NCBI GenBank assembly: GCA_033856515.1
Contig: JAWVEY010000003.1
Location: 62,001 to 126,000, forward strand
DNA: 64,000 nucleotides
Direction: 5' to 3'
Source: JALZKA01 sp033856515
GTDB lineage: Bacteria > Actinomycetota > Thermoleophilia > Solirubrobacterales > 70-9
Made by a program: the position numbers and the translations under genes. Position 1 is the stretch's first letter; the number at the start of each line of letters is the position of its first letter. Positions 7,863 through 17,943 of this stretch are shown piece after piece. Below the pieces are notes generated by a model. The model had not been told where the DNA came from and ran no database searches. It saw only the letters and a program-made list of their open reading frames with translations.

Positions 7863-9446
7863 ATGAGCGAGAGCCAGGGCGATCTCGACCCAACACGCGG
7901 CGCCAACGAGCAGATGGAGCGCCTTCTCTCCGAGGTCCTGGGGAACATGCCGGGCACGGCGATCACCGTGTTCGACCGCAGGCTGCGCGTCCTTCTGATG
8001 TCAGGGTCGGCGCCGAAGGAGATGGGAATCGACCCTGCAACCGCGACGGGCCGGTCCCTGTCCGAACTCATGTCGCCCGCCGAGTTCGTACGGCTCGAGC
8101 CCCTCTACCGCGCCACCCTCGCCGGCGCATCCCGCACGGACGAGCAGTCGAACCTGGGAACAGAGGGCGTGTGGTGGCTCAGGACGGCTCCGCTTCGCAC
8201 GCCGTCGGGCAAGGTGTACGCGGGCCTCGCGGTTGCGACAGACGTGACCGACCGCCGCGTCGAGGAGCTCCGGCGCCTTCGCATCGACGCACAGCTCGAG
8301 CGGGCGAGGCGGCTTGAAGCGGTCGGCAAGATGGCCGGCGGGGTCGCCCACGACTTCAACAACCTGCTTGCCGTCGTCCTCAACTACGCGGACTTCATCG
8401 CCGACGCTCTGCCAGGGGACTCCGAGCTTCAGGAGGACCTCGCCGAGATCCGCAGGGCCGGTGAGCGCGGAGCCTCGCTCACGCGCCAGCTCCTGATCTT
8501 CAGCCGTCGCGAGGTCGCAACGCCGGAGATCATCGACCTCAACGAGGTCGTTTCCCACCTCGAAAAGCTTCTTCAGCGCACCCTCGGCGAGGACGTGAAC
8601 CTCAACATCCTCACGGGCGAGAACCTCTACCCCATCGAGGCCGACCCCGCGCAGGTCGAGCAGGCCCTGGTCGGGATGGCGATGAACGCCCGCGAGGCGA
8701 TGCCCGACGGCGGCGCGTTGACGATCCAGACCGAGAGCGTCAACCTCGACGACGACTACGTCGACGCCAACCCGCAGGCTCGGACTGGCCCGCATGTACG
8801 GCTGACGGTCGCGGACACCGGCTCCGGCATCTCTCCCGAGCTGGTCGAGCGCATCTTCGAGCCGTTCTTCACGACCAAGGCCCGGAGCACCGGGACGGGG
8901 CTGGGGCTGGCCGCCGTCCACGGGGTCATGGCGAACGCGTCCGGCCACATCACGGTCTACTCCGAGCCCGGCCTGGGCTCGGTGTTCCGCCTCCACTTCC
9001 CGGCCGCTGCGCCCGCCGGGACACAGCCGCCCAAGCCAGGCGTCGAGGAGCCGGCGCGCGAGATCTCCGTCCCCCCTGGCACGCGCGTCCTCGTGGCCGA
9101 GGACGATCCCGACGTACGGCGCGTGGCCACCCGCGTCCTGGAGCGCACTGGCTTCGAGGTGGTCGCCTGCGAGGACGGACAGGAGGCGATCGAGGTCCTC
9201 GAGTCGGGCCAGCGCTTCTCCCTGATGCTCACCGACGTCGTCATGCCTCGCAAATCGGGTCGCGAGCTCGCCAACCGGGCACACGAGATCGACCCCTGGA
9301 TGCCGGTGCTCTACATGTCCGGCTACACCGAGGACATCATCTCCTCCCACGACGTGGCCACGGAGGACATGTCGTTCCTGAGGAAGCCGTTTACGGCGCG
9401 CGACCTACTTGAGTCCGTAGGCATCTCTCTCGGGCTCTCCGACTGA
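7863..9446 (+). CDS. PAS-domain hybrid sensor histidine kinase/response regulator
   Basis: The 527-residue soluble protein has a PAS-like domain (about 24-130), a phosphoacceptor helix with His163 in GGVAHDFNNLLAVVLN, an ATPase domain (EPFFTTK, GTGLGLAAVHG), and a C-terminal receiver with phospho-acceptor Asp458 in LMLTDVVMP and the conserved Lys in LRKPF. The HDFNNLL form is typical of the HWE-unlike, NtrB/hybrid class. No membrane segment is seen, so it should sense an internal signal. The ATG at 7863 was chosen because upstream codons overlap the divergent cysE start. Its last 42 bp overlap the convergent kinase gene. Confidence 0.92.
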   Translation: MSESQGDLDPTRGANEQMERLLSEVLGNMPGTAITVFDRRLRVLLMSGSAPKEMGIDPATATGRSLSELMSPAEFVRLEPLYRATLAGASRTDEQSNLGTEGVWWLRTAPLRTPSGKVYAGLAVATDVTDRRVEELRRLRIDAQLERARRLEAVGKMAGGVAHDFNNLLAVVLNYADFIADALPGDSELQEDLAEIRRAGERGASLTRQLLIFSRREVATPEIIDLNEVVSHLEKLLQRTLGEDVNLNILTGENLYPIEADPAQVEQALVGMAMNAREAMPDGGALTIQTESVNLDDDYVDANPQARTGPHVRLTVADTGSGISPELVERIFEPFFTTKARSTGTGLGLAAVHGVMANASGHITVYSEPGLGSVFRLHFPAAAPAGTQPPKPGVEEPAREISVPPGTRVLVAEDDPDVRRVATRVLERTGFEVVACEDGQEAIEVLESGQRFSLMLTDVVMPRKSGRELANRAHEIDPWMPVLYMSGYTEDIISSHDVATEDMSFLRKPFTARDLLESVGISLGLSD

Positions 9447-10823
9447 TTCCAGATCAAGGCCGCCAGGAATCCTGATCCGGAAGATCGAGCCCGAGCCCAC
9501 CTCGCTCTCGATCTCGAGCGCGCCCCGGTGAAGGTCGACGAGCTCCCGTGTGATCGTGATTCCAAGGCCCGAGCCGGAGGCAGCGCCTGCCGTGGAGGCC
9601 CGAAAGAAGCGCTCGCCCAGCCGCTCGATTTCGTCCGCTGGAATCCCGACGCCCTTGTCGATCACCTCGACCCATAGCTCCGAGTCCATCTGCCGCGCGC
9701 GGATCAGCACCGGGCCGCCCCTGGGCGAGTACTTGATGGCGTTCGAAACGAGGTTCGTGACTGCCTGCTCGAAGCGCTCACGGTCGAGTTCCCAGACGAA
9801 CTCGGGCGTTGCCTCGACGATCAGGTTGGTACCTGCCTCTTGGGCGAGCTGGTCGAGATCCTCGCTGACCATCCGAAGGGACGAGTGCACATCGACGGGC
9901 TTGGCACGCAGCCGGAGCTCACCGGCCTCGACCCTGGAGAGCAGGAGGAGGTCGGCGATCAGCATCTCCAGCCGAACGGAGTTCCGCAGCGCAACCGCCG
10001 CCAGCTCGCGCTGCGCCGGGTCGAGGTCCCCAGCTTCGCCCTCGATCAGTGCCTCGACGTAGCCCTTGACCGACGTGAGCGGCGTGCGCAACTCGTGGGA
10101 GACCCTGGTGACGAGCTGGTCGCGTACCTGGCTTACCTCGAGCAGGCGGCCCGCCTCGGCCGCCATCTCGTCCTGCGCCTCCCTCGCCGCCCCGATCAGC
10201 TCTATCAAGCTTGCCTCCGAGCGACCCACGCGAGTGCTCAGCCAGACCATGGTGAGGAGCGTCGCCACGGAGGCCGAGCCGATCATGATCACGACCGCGA
10301 CCTCGCCCGCAGATGCGGGCGCGTCGTAGATCAGCGGAGCGGCGGCAACCACGAGGATCCAGAGAATCAGGAAGCGCCTGACCCGCGGCCGGTGGGGCGC
10401 GATGCTCGACGCCACGAGTGGCAAGAGCAGCGGATATGGCGACTCGAGGCCACCGGTGAGCCACGCGAGCATCCCCAGCACTCCCGCCGCGAACACGTTC
10501 GATGCCGCAAGCTCCGCGGCCGAAACATGCGGCGACAAGATCAACCTCACGCCGACCACGACGATCGCCGCAACCCCGGCAAGGGCCAGGACCCATCCCC
10601 AGTCGCCGATCGGCCCGGTCGGGTGAACGACCAGAAGGAGCGGCGCGGTGAGGATCGGCAGGAGAATCGCCTGCAGGCCAGCCACCTGAGCGGTGCGCTC
10701 GATCGACACCCCGGTGCGAGCGCGCAGCTCGGCATCGTCGCCCGTTGGCTCGACGAGCATCGCGCCGAGCTCTCGCAGGAGGGGTCCCAGACCTGCGCCA
10801 GCTTTCAAATCACCGGATTCCAC
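9405..10823 (-). CDS. Membrane sensor histidine kinase
   Basis: The 472-residue protein begins with a short cytoplasmic part followed by about six hydrophobic segments (residues about 50-205). The phosphoacceptor helix is SHELRTPLTSVKGYVEAL, and the ATPase domain has NLVSNAIKYSPRGG, DKGVGIP and GSGLGITITREL. With the short loops between segments, it resembles kinases that sense within the membrane. The receiver-only protein encoded divergently (10887-11300) is the likely partner. The end overlaps the hybrid kinase gene by 42 bp on the opposite strand. Confidence 0.92.
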   Translation of the reverse strand: MESGDLKAGAGLGPLLRELGAMLVEPTGDDAELRARTGVSIERTAQVAGLQAILLPILTAPLLLVVHPTGPIGDWGWVLALAGVAAIVVVGVRLILSPHVSAAELAASNVFAAGVLGMLAWLTGGLESPYPLLLPLVASSIAPHRPRVRRFLILWILVVAAAPLIYDAPASAGEVAVVIMIGSASVATLLTMVWLSTRVGRSEASLIELIGAAREAQDEMAAEAGRLLEVSQVRDQLVTRVSHELRTPLTSVKGYVEALIEGEAGDLDPAQRELAAVALRNSVRLEMLIADLLLLSRVEAGELRLRAKPVDVHSSLRMVSEDLDQLAQEAGTNLIVEATPEFVWELDRERFEQAVTNLVSNAIKYSPRGGPVLIRARQMDSELWVEVIDKGVGIPADEIERLGERFFRASTAGAASGSGLGITITRELVDLHRGALEIESEVGSGSIFRIRIPGGLDLESVGEPERDAYGLK

Positions 10824-10886
10824 GCCCTTCGATCATTCCATCCACACCTCGGGCCCCGGCGGCGGCCGCATAGGATCGGCAACGTT

Positions 10887-11300
10887 CTGACCAGCGGAGC
10901 CCTACACGAACAGACCCTGCCGACGGTCCTGGTCGCCGATGACGACGCCGACATCCTGCGGCTGATCTCCCAGCGCCTCACGCACCGCGGCTATCACGTA
11001 GTGACGGCAGCGAATGGCGATGACGCGCTCGAGCTCGTCTTTGACGAGCCCCCGGATGCGGCGATCCTTGACGGGATCATGCCCGGAATCGAGGGCCACG
11101 AGATCTGCGCCAGGATGCGCGCGGACGGGCGCACCGCCGAGATCCCGGTCGTGCTCTTGACGGCCAAGGCCGGCGACGTCGACGAGCGGGAGGCGGCCGA
11201 CGCGGGCGTCGACGCCTACATCGCCAAGCCGTTCCGGATCGAAGAGCTCGACTCAAAGCTAAAAGAGCTTCTGGCTAAGGCACGGGAGCGGCGCCGGTAG
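10887..11300 (+). CDS. Single-domain response regulator (probable CTG start)
   Basis: The product is a stand-alone receiver of about 137 residues: TVLVADDDADILRL with acidic pocket, phospho-acceptor Asp in AAILDGIMPG, Thr in VVLLTAKAG and Lys in YIAKPFRI. There is no output domain, so it probably signals by protein contact, perhaps with the kinase encoded divergently. In this frame no ATG, GTG or TTG occurs within at least 70 codons upstream of the receiver. CTG at 10887 has an AGGA 11 bp upstream and is the best candidate; CTG at 10917 is closer to the domain but has no ribosome site. The end overlaps the next gene on the other strand by 26 bp. Confidence 0.85.
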   Translation: MTSGALHEQTLPTVLVADDDADILRLISQRLTHRGYHVVTAANGDDALELVFDEPPDAAILDGIMPGIEGHEICARMRADGRTAEIPVVLLTAKAGDVDEREAADAGVDAYIAKPFRIEELDSKLKELLAKARERRR

Positions 11301-12723
11301 GCGACGCAGGGGTCGAGTCGGGCGCCGAGACGACGCGTCCCTCACCCTCGCCAAGCATCGTGAGGCTCGTGGAGGGGGGCTCGACGTACTGCTTGTCCGC
11401 CACGAGAGTTCTGAGAGTCTCGAGCAGGATCGCGATGTCGAGCGAGATCGAGTGGTGCTTGACGTAGTAGAGGTCGTTGCAGAGCTTGAACGCCGTCCCC
11501 TCCAGGGATCCGGAGTAGCCGACACGCACCTGCGCCCAGCCCGTGATCCCGGGCTTGGAGACGTGGCGCTGCGTGTAGAAGGGAATCTGCTTGGACAGCT
11601 CATCCACGTAGGCGCCCTGCTCGGGCCGGGGGCCGACCAGGCTCATGTCGCCCTTGATCACGTTCCAAAGCTGCGGCGCCTCGTCCAGATGGCTCTTGCG
11701 GAGGAAGCGGCCGATGCGAGTGACGCGCACGTCGTCGGCCTCGGCCCACACCGCCTCGCGGCCCGGCTCGTGCGTCATCGTGCGCAGCTTGTTGATCAGG
11801 AACGGCTTCCCGCCCTGGCCGATGCGCTCCTGGCGAAAGAGCGCCGGCCCGCCATCCCGCCTCACCAGCAGGGCCATGACGCCCACCGCCGGGGCCAGCA
11901 GGATCGCCGCGGGAACAGCCACCAGCAGATCGAGGCCACGCTTGAGCGCCCGCGTCAGCGGCTTGTAATGGGATCCGGCGAGGCGCGTGAACCACGCGTA
12001 GTCGATCTCCGCCAGCGGCACTGAGCCGAAGCGGTGCTCATGGAACTCGTGGAGCTCCATGAGCTGAACCGGGCGCGCCACGACCTCCGCGAAGAGCCGG
12101 CGGTCAACCTCGGCGCGATCGAACTCGCGGGTGACGACGAGCGCCTCCAGGTCGCGATCGTCGATCGCGGCGCCGATGTCGGAGAGCGAACAGAGATATG
12201 GCGCGTCGAGCGCTGAGGGATCGAAGTCCCAATCGTCCGGCACGATCGTTGCCCCGACCTCGAAGCCGCGTGACTGCTCGCGGTTGAGCTCTTTCTGCAA
12301 GCGCACCGCCGCGTTCGGCGAGCCGATCACGCCGATCCTGATCCGCGTGGATGGCGAGAACACGCGGCCGGTGATGATCAGGGCGGCCACGGCCCCGAGC
12401 GCAGCGAACGCAAGCGGCAGGAACGAGACGGACTCGTCCATCACCAGAAGCGCGAGGATCGACAAGGCGGTGCCCAGGATGGCCATGATCCCGTAGGAGA
12501 GGAGCCCCGCCATCGGCAGAAGCCAGCGCCAGCGGGCAGCCCGCGCGCTGTACCACCCGGCGACCAGATAGGCGCCGAGGACGATCGCGCCGGTCGAGTT
12601 GTCGCCGGTTTCGATGGCGCCCGCGACGAGACCGGCCGCGAACGCGCCGCAAAGCTGCGGCAGGAGCGCAGCCATGCGCCTGAGCCCTGCCTGGACGCCT
12701 CCGATGCCGAACTCGTTGCTCAT
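11275..12723 (-). CDS. Polyprenyl-phosphate sugar phosphotransferase (initiating glycosyltransferase)
   Basis: This 482-residue WbaP/PssY-type enzyme transfers a sugar-1-phosphate to undecaprenyl phosphate, the first step of exopolysaccharide assembly. The N-terminal half has four to five membrane segments and a Rossmann-like region (IGVIGSPNAAVRLQ). The catalytic part starts at KRGLDLLVAVPAAILLAP and has FRQERIGQGGKPF, KLRTMT, RKSHLDEAPQLWNVIKGDMS and VGPRPE, the bacterial sugar transferase signatures. It lies far from the main glycan locus (49.6-62 kb), which has no initiating enzyme of its own within the window, so it may supply that pathway. Confidence 0.94.
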   Translation of the reverse strand: MSNEFGIGGVQAGLRRMAALLPQLCGAFAAGLVAGAIETGDNSTGAIVLGAYLVAGWYSARAARWRWLLPMAGLLSYGIMAILGTALSILALLVMDESVSFLPLAFAALGAVAALIITGRVFSPSTRIRIGVIGSPNAAVRLQKELNREQSRGFEVGATIVPDDWDFDPSALDAPYLCSLSDIGAAIDDRDLEALVVTREFDRAEVDRRLFAEVVARPVQLMELHEFHEHRFGSVPLAEIDYAWFTRLAGSHYKPLTRALKRGLDLLVAVPAAILLAPAVGVMALLVRRDGGPALFRQERIGQGGKPFLINKLRTMTHEPGREAVWAEADDVRVTRIGRFLRKSHLDEAPQLWNVIKGDMSLVGPRPEQGAYVDELSKQIPFYTQRHVSKPGITGWAQVRVGYSGSLEGTAFKLCNDLYYVKHHSISLDIAILLETLRTLVADKQYVEPPSTSLTMLGEGEGRVVSAPDSTPASPTGAAPVP

Positions 12724-12797
12724 CGATATCCCATGTGCCGTTTACGTGTTTTCAGTCTAAGGGTGGGTTCGGCACGTTCCAGCGTAAAGTTGAGGGC

Positions 12798-13210
12798 GTG
12801 ACGGAGGATGCCCACAGGGGAGAGATCTCGGCGCTCGTCGCCGACGATGACGATCAGAACGCCCGGCTCCTGGTCCGGATCCTGGAACGGGGCGGTTACG
12901 GCTCGATCGAATGCACGACCAAGTCCGAAGCGGTCATTGCCCTGTGCAGGGAGCACAAACCTGACCTCCTCCTCTTGGACGTCTCGATGCCCTCGCCGAA
13001 CGGGTTCGACATTCTCGAGCAGTTGGCCGAGCTAGAGGACCTGAACCCGGTGGTCGTGATGCTCACAGGCCACGACCATCCGTCTATCGAGGGCAAGGCG
13101 CTGGAACTGGGCGCCGCCGCGGTCGTCGGCAAGACCGTGCTGATGGACGACCTCCTGAAGCGCCTCGACGAGGTGCTGATCGAGGCGGGCCGGCTGCAGG
13201 CCGACTCGAT

Positions 13211-13214
<4 letters not shown>
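12798..13214 (+). CDS. Single-domain response regulator
   Basis: The 138-residue protein is a receiver: ALVADDDDQNARLLVRILE, phospho-acceptor Asp in LLLLDVSMPSPNG, Thr in VVMLTGHDH, and the conserved Lys in VVGKTVLMDD. No DNA-binding or enzymatic output is attached. GTG at 12798 is preferred; an in-frame ATG at 12735 would add an implausible tail that runs into the promoter area of the divergent sugar transferase. Its stop TAG is formed by a CTAG shared with the stop of cysK on the other strand. Confidence 0.88.
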
Positions 13215-14151
<937 letters not shown>

Positions 14152-14155
<4 letters not shown>

Positions 14156-15516
14156 AGCTCCAGCTCGATCACGCGGGCGCCGTTCGGCTCCAGGATGTTG
14201 AACTTGACCGTCTCACCGTTTCGCCCTTCCACAGCAGCGCAGTATTCGCGAAAGCTCTGCACAGGCTCGCCATTCACGCCGACGACGATGGCACGTCCGC
14301 CGACAAGGCCCTCATCGGCCGCAGGCGTCCCAGGCACGACAGCGGTGACCAGGAGCCCGGGCGCAAGCCCCTGGCGGGTCGCCTCCGCGGTCGGAAGCGG
14401 CCGGAAGGCGAAACCCAGCCAAGCCTGCGAATCGCCGTCGCGAAGGCCTTCTACGACCTCTGCGACCCGATCCACCCCGATCGCGTAGCCCTGGCCCTCG
14501 ATCTCGCCCCTGCGCCCGCGGAAGATCAGGGTGTTCACGCCGACCAGGTCCCCATGCGAATCGATCAGCGGGCCGCCCGAGTTGCCGGGGTTGATGGGCG
14601 CGTCGGTCTGGATCACGTTCGGATAGAGCTGGACAAACGGGTCGTTCGGCACGTCGAAGGTCTGCTCGACCACGGAGACGATCCCCTCGGTCGCCTGAAG
14701 CTCGTCGCTGGGAGAGGCGTTGATCGGGTAGCCAACCGCGACGACCTGGTCTCCCTGCGAGATCGAGTCCTGGCTGCCGAGCTTGAGCGACTCGAGGCCG
14801 TCGGTCTCGGAGACCCTGAGCACCGCCAAGTCGTCGCATGGAGCGACGCCCACCACCTCGGCGTCGGAGAGGCTCTCCTCGGTCCCCACCTCAAACGTCT
14901 CACCGGCGTCGACCACGTGCGCGTTGGTGACGATCAGTCCCTCCTCGGCGTCCAGGACCCAGCCGGTGCCGCTGCCGGCGCGAGCGCCGCCTCCCAATGC
15001 CACCACGATCGCCGTGCTCGGACGAGCGAGGTTCACGATCTCGGCCGGCGAGAGCGCGTCGGGCTCGCCCTCCCCGCCGCCGCTCGAAAAGACGCCCGCG
15101 ACAGCCAGGACGACCGCGATCACAGCGATCGCAACCGCGGCCGAAGCCAAGAGCAGCGCGCGATGCGACTCGCGAACCATGCCCTGCATCGCCTCGCGGC
15201 GCGTGAGCGCTCGCTCAGACGGATCTGGCCGCTCGAGCGAAGAGACCAGCTCCGTGCGCCCGATTCGCAGCCGCTCGCCCCCCTCGAGCGTCGCCGGCCC
15301 GCCCAGGCGAACACCGCCGACCCAGGTGCCCGACCCCGAGCCCAGATCCTCGATCTCCAGCCGCCCGTCGGCGAGCTTCCGAAACTCAGCGTGTCGCGGC
15401 GAGATCTCCTCGTCCGCGATCACGATGTCGCAGGAGGGATCGCTGCCGATCGTCGACGCCCCCGTCACCTCGACCACCAGAGGCTCCTGCGAAGGGAGTT
15501 CGATGGTCAGCCACAT
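14152..15516 (-). CDS. FHA-domain, membrane-anchored HtrA-type serine protease
   Basis: The 454-residue protein joins three parts. Residues 1-95 form an FHA phosphothreonine-binding domain (TIGSDPSCDIVI, SPRHAEF, GSGTWVGG). A membrane segment spans about 120-143. The rest is a DegP/HtrA-type trypsin fold with His200 (VTNAHVVD), Asp229 (CDDLAVL) and Ser313 (GNSGGPLID), then a PDZ domain. The FHA part would be cytoplasmic and the protease outside, so a phosphoprotein signal inside might recruit or control an extracytoplasmic protease. It is translationally coupled to cysK by a 4-bp overlap. Confidence 0.92.
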
Positions 15517-15567
15517 TCAGGCGAGGAGTCTAAGGGCGGCTTCCGGCGGGACGGAACGATCGCCGCG

Positions 15568-15975
15568 CTAGATGTAGTACATGCCGGCGCCGGCTTCTGA
15601 GGCCTCGCGGCTGGCGATGTCGGCGATCGTCGTCGAGCGGAAAACCTCGCGCAGGGCTCCGACGCCCTCGGCCCAGATGCCCCCCGCCTCGCGCGCTTCC
15701 TCGCCGACCTTGCCGTCCAGTACCTGGACGACCTCGAGCACCGTGATCTCCGAAGCCGGCTTGGCGAGCGAGTAGCCGCCCTTCACTCCGCGCTGGCTCG
15801 TCAGGAGCCCTCCGCGGCGAAGCGTCGAGAAGAGCTGCTCCAGAAACTGAACCGGCATGTCCCGGCGCTCGGCTATCTGCGCGATCGGGACGGGGCCGGA
15901 CTCTCCGGTGCGGGCCAGCTCGGCCATCGCGACGACGGCGTAGCGAGACTTTGAGGTCACGGAAATCACTTCCAC
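15568..15975 (-). CDS. Rrf2-family transcription regulator (CymR-like)
   Basis: The 135-residue protein has the Rrf2 winged helix: SKSRYAVVAMAELAR, PVQFLEQLFSTLRRGGLLTSQRGVKGGYSLAKP. It has no cysteine at all, so it cannot bind the iron-sulfur cluster of IscR or NsrR and is more like CymR, the cysteine-metabolism repressor. Position upstream of the FHA protease and cysK on the same strand supports a cysteine role. The listed GTG start could be replaced by GTG at 15969 or 15960, which would give a typical Rrf2 N-terminus. Confidence 0.88.
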   Translation of the reverse strand: MEVISVTSKSRYAVVAMAELARTGESGPVPIAQIAERRDMPVQFLEQLFSTLRRGGLLTSQRGVKGGYSLAKPASEITVLEVVQVLDGKVGEEAREAGGIWAEGVGALREVFRSTTIADIASREASEAGAGMYYI

Positions 15976-15986
15976 AGTTTCTACAG
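15970..15986. promoter_or_regulatory. Direct repeat at the Rrf2 gene start, possible autoregulatory site
   Basis: Two 8-bp units TTCCACAG (15970-15977) and TTCTACAG (15979-15986) lie in tandem over the listed GTG start of the Rrf2 gene. Rrf2 regulators often repress themselves. Binding is inferred only from position and repetition. Confidence 0.3.
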
Positions 15987-16051
15987 CACGAAAAGGCCGC
16001 TCCTAGCGAGGGGTATGGGTTTGGGTCCGCACCGTGCGGGATAGGCTGCGC

Positions 16052-16098
16052 CACACCGGTGAGTTAGCCGGTGTGTACCTCGAGGGCAAGGAGCCCTC
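16052..16098 (+). promoter_or_regulatory. Two consecutive hairpins in the leader of the LuxR-type receiver gene
   Basis: CACACCGG at 16052-16059 pairs with CCGGTGTG at 16068-16075 around an 8-base loop. Then GAGGGC at 16082-16087 pairs with GCCCTC at 16093-16098 around AAGGA. They end just before the ribosome site of the 16110 gene, so they could control its translation or terminate transcripts on the opposite side. Confidence 0.4.
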
Positions 16099-16109
16099 CT
16101 TAGGAGCCT

Positions 16110-16739
16110 TTGAAGGGGTTTACGGAGTTGAGCGACGATCGTCGATGTCTTGTTGTGGACGGCCATGCCGTCACGCGCATCGGCGTCCGCGACCTCCTGG
16201 AGTCCGACTTCGAGATCGAGGAGGCGGCCGACTGGCGCGAGGCGATCGAGACCCAAACCGCCACCGGCAGCTTTGACGTTGCCGTCGTCGAGCTCGACAA
16301 CCGCCCACCCCGCGGAGAGCCCGCAGGTCCGGCGATGATCAAGGCGCTGCGCCGCGCCATGCCCAGCACGGGAATCGTCGCCTTGGCGATGCGACCCGAG
16401 CGTCACGCCGCGAACGCGGCGCTCAAGGCGGGCGCATCCGCATACGTGGCCAAGACTTCGCCCCCCGAAGCGATCTTGACGGCGGTCGAGGCGGCGGCCG
16501 ACTCAGGGAGCTTCATCGACCCCGCGGCCAACAGCTCGCCCAAGGCGGCGATCACAAAGCGCCAGCGCGAAACGCTCCAACTCCTGGCGGACGGCAACTC
16601 CACCGCGGAGGTCGCGCGCCGGCTGCACTTGAGCGCCGAAACGGTGCGCACCCATATGAAGGCAACGCTTCAGCGCCTGGGCGCCAGAGACCGGGCCCAC
16701 GCAGTGGCGATCGCCCTGCGCACCGGGCTGATCGAATAG
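16110..16739 (+). CDS. NarL/LuxR-family response regulator with atypical receiver
   Basis: The 209-residue protein has a receiver-like domain (about 12-130) and a C-terminal LuxR helix-turn-helix (ITKRQRETLQLLADG, AEVARRLHLSAETVRTHMKA). In the receiver the usual strand-3 Asp is replaced by Glu in DVAVVELDN, and the first acidic pocket is reduced to VVDGHAV. The Lys in YVAKTSPP is kept. It may therefore not be phosphorylated, or may be locked in one state. The TTG at 16110 has AGGAG only 3 bp upstream; TTG at 16128 with AGGGG 10 bp upstream is an equally good start. Confidence 0.88.
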   Translation: MKGFTELSDDRRCLVVDGHAVTRIGVRDLLESDFEIEEAADWREAIETQTATGSFDVAVVELDNRPPRGEPAGPAMIKALRRAMPSTGIVALAMRPERHAANAALKAGASAYVAKTSPPEAILTAVEAAADSGSFIDPAANSSPKAAITKRQRETLQLLADGNSTAEVARRLHLSAETVRTHMKATLQRLGARDRAHAVAIALRTGLIE

Positions 16740-16768
16740 CGCAACGCATGGATGCTGGACCCCGGGGA

Positions 16769-16786
16769 CGGGCGTTCCGATGCCCG
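16769..16786. terminator. Possible bidirectional terminator
   Basis: CGGGC (16769-16773) pairs with GCCCG (16782-16786) in the 57-bp gap between two convergent genes. The stem is short and there is no T tract, so the call rests mainly on position. Confidence 0.3.
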
Positions 16787-16796
16787 CCGTTGAGGG

Positions 16797-17867
16797 CTAG
16801 ATCCAGCCGCGCTCGCGCGCGATGAGAACGGCCTGGGCGCGGTCGACCGCGCCGATCTTCTTGTAGACGTTGTGAAGGTGCGTTCGGATCGTCGAGACGG
16901 AAAGCTGGAGCTCCTGGGCGATCTGCTTGTAAACCTTGCCGGCGGCCAGGCCGCGAAGAGCATCGACCTCGCGGGCAGATAGCGGGCAGGGCTCGGTGGC
17001 GCGGCGGGGGTGCTCACCCGCGTGCGGGTACTCAAACAGGAGGTCGCGAAGGGCGTCCTCGTCGAAGCCAACCCTGGCAGCGGCGCTCCGAAGCGACGTC
17101 GGCGAGACGCGGTCGCCTGCCGCGTGATGGACGATCAGATCGGCAAGCTGCACGGCAGCGGTGATGCCCTCGGCCTCTGGCGAATGATGGCGCTCGACCG
17201 CGGCGGCGATGGACGAGGGCAGACCCCAGCGCCGTACGAGGACGGCCCCGACGAGCGCATGGTCGACCCCCAGCTCGCGGCGCTCGCGGCGCAGGCGCTC
17301 TTCGGGCCCGTCCTCCGGCTCGGGTCCCATCCCGAACTCCTGGCCGTAGAGGTCGCCAAGGACCAGACGGCCGACGTCGTGGACCAGGGCGGCGACTGCC
17401 AGCTCGTCGCGATCTTCGATCCGCGCGACATCAGCGATCCGGTCCGCCGCGGAGCGAACGGAGGCGGCATGGCGCCGGAAGCGCTCGAATCGCTCCGAGC
17501 CCGACCCGGCGGGGCCCAGAAGGTCGTAGGTCTCCATCCGGGCGGCTATGGCCACAACTCGAGTCGCCGAAAGTGAATCGATCGCCGCCGGTACGCCGCC
17601 GGTCCGGCCTCGCGGCCCGTTGCCGTTGTTCGCGGCCTGCATGATCGCGATAGCGATCGCTGCGTCGGACTCGACGACGTCAGCGATCTGGTTCGGAGAG
17701 GTCGAAGGGGCCTCGGCAAGGGCGACCAGGCGCTCGCGCGCCTCGGCCAGCGCGGGCAGGCTCGAGATCGAATCGAAGGAGGCGGCGAGGCGGCGTCCCC
17801 CGGCGCCCATCGGGCGCGCAGCGACGACTCCAGCTTCGCTGCCGGCAACAGTCGCGGTGTCACTCAT
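16797..17867 (-). CDS. HDOD-domain protein fused to a LuxR-type DNA-binding domain
   Basis: The 356-residue protein begins with an HDOD domain (FDSISSLPALAEARERL, VVESDAAIAIAIMQAANNG) and keeps an HD motif in ALVHDVGRLVLGDLYG and a later HH in VERHHSPEAEG. The last 65 residues are a LuxR helix-turn-helix (LSAREVDALRGLAAG, IAQELQLSVSTIRTHLHNVYKKIG). HDOD domains usually act in signalling without a DNA-binding partner; the fusion suggests a transcription factor that reads a small-molecule or protein signal through the HDOD part. It stands alone between convergent and co-directional neighbours. Confidence 0.88.
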   Translation of the reverse strand: MSDTATVAGSEAGVVAARPMGAGGRRLAASFDSISSLPALAEARERLVALAEAPSTSPNQIADVVESDAAIAIAIMQAANNGNGPRGRTGGVPAAIDSLSATRVVAIAARMETYDLLGPAGSGSERFERFRRHAASVRSAADRIADVARIEDRDELAVAALVHDVGRLVLGDLYGQEFGMGPEPEDGPEERLRRERRELGVDHALVGAVLVRRWGLPSSIAAAVERHHSPEAEGITAAVQLADLIVHHAAGDRVSPTSLRSAAARVGFDEDALRDLLFEYPHAGEHPRRATEPCPLSAREVDALRGLAAGKVYKQIAQELQLSVSTIRTHLHNVYKKIGAVDRAQAVLIARERGWI

Positions 17868-17943
17868 GACTGGCTCATAGGGAATCCGTCCAGGTTCTGA
17901 TGCCTGGGCTCAAGCCCGTTATCGGCAGGAACGGCCGCCTTTG

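Noticed and set aside
8001..9350. A 449-codon open frame on the minus strand opposite the hybrid kinase
   Set aside because: Antisense shadow of a gene with complete kinase and receiver motifs; its composition is low-complexity Val, Asp, Arg and Leu.
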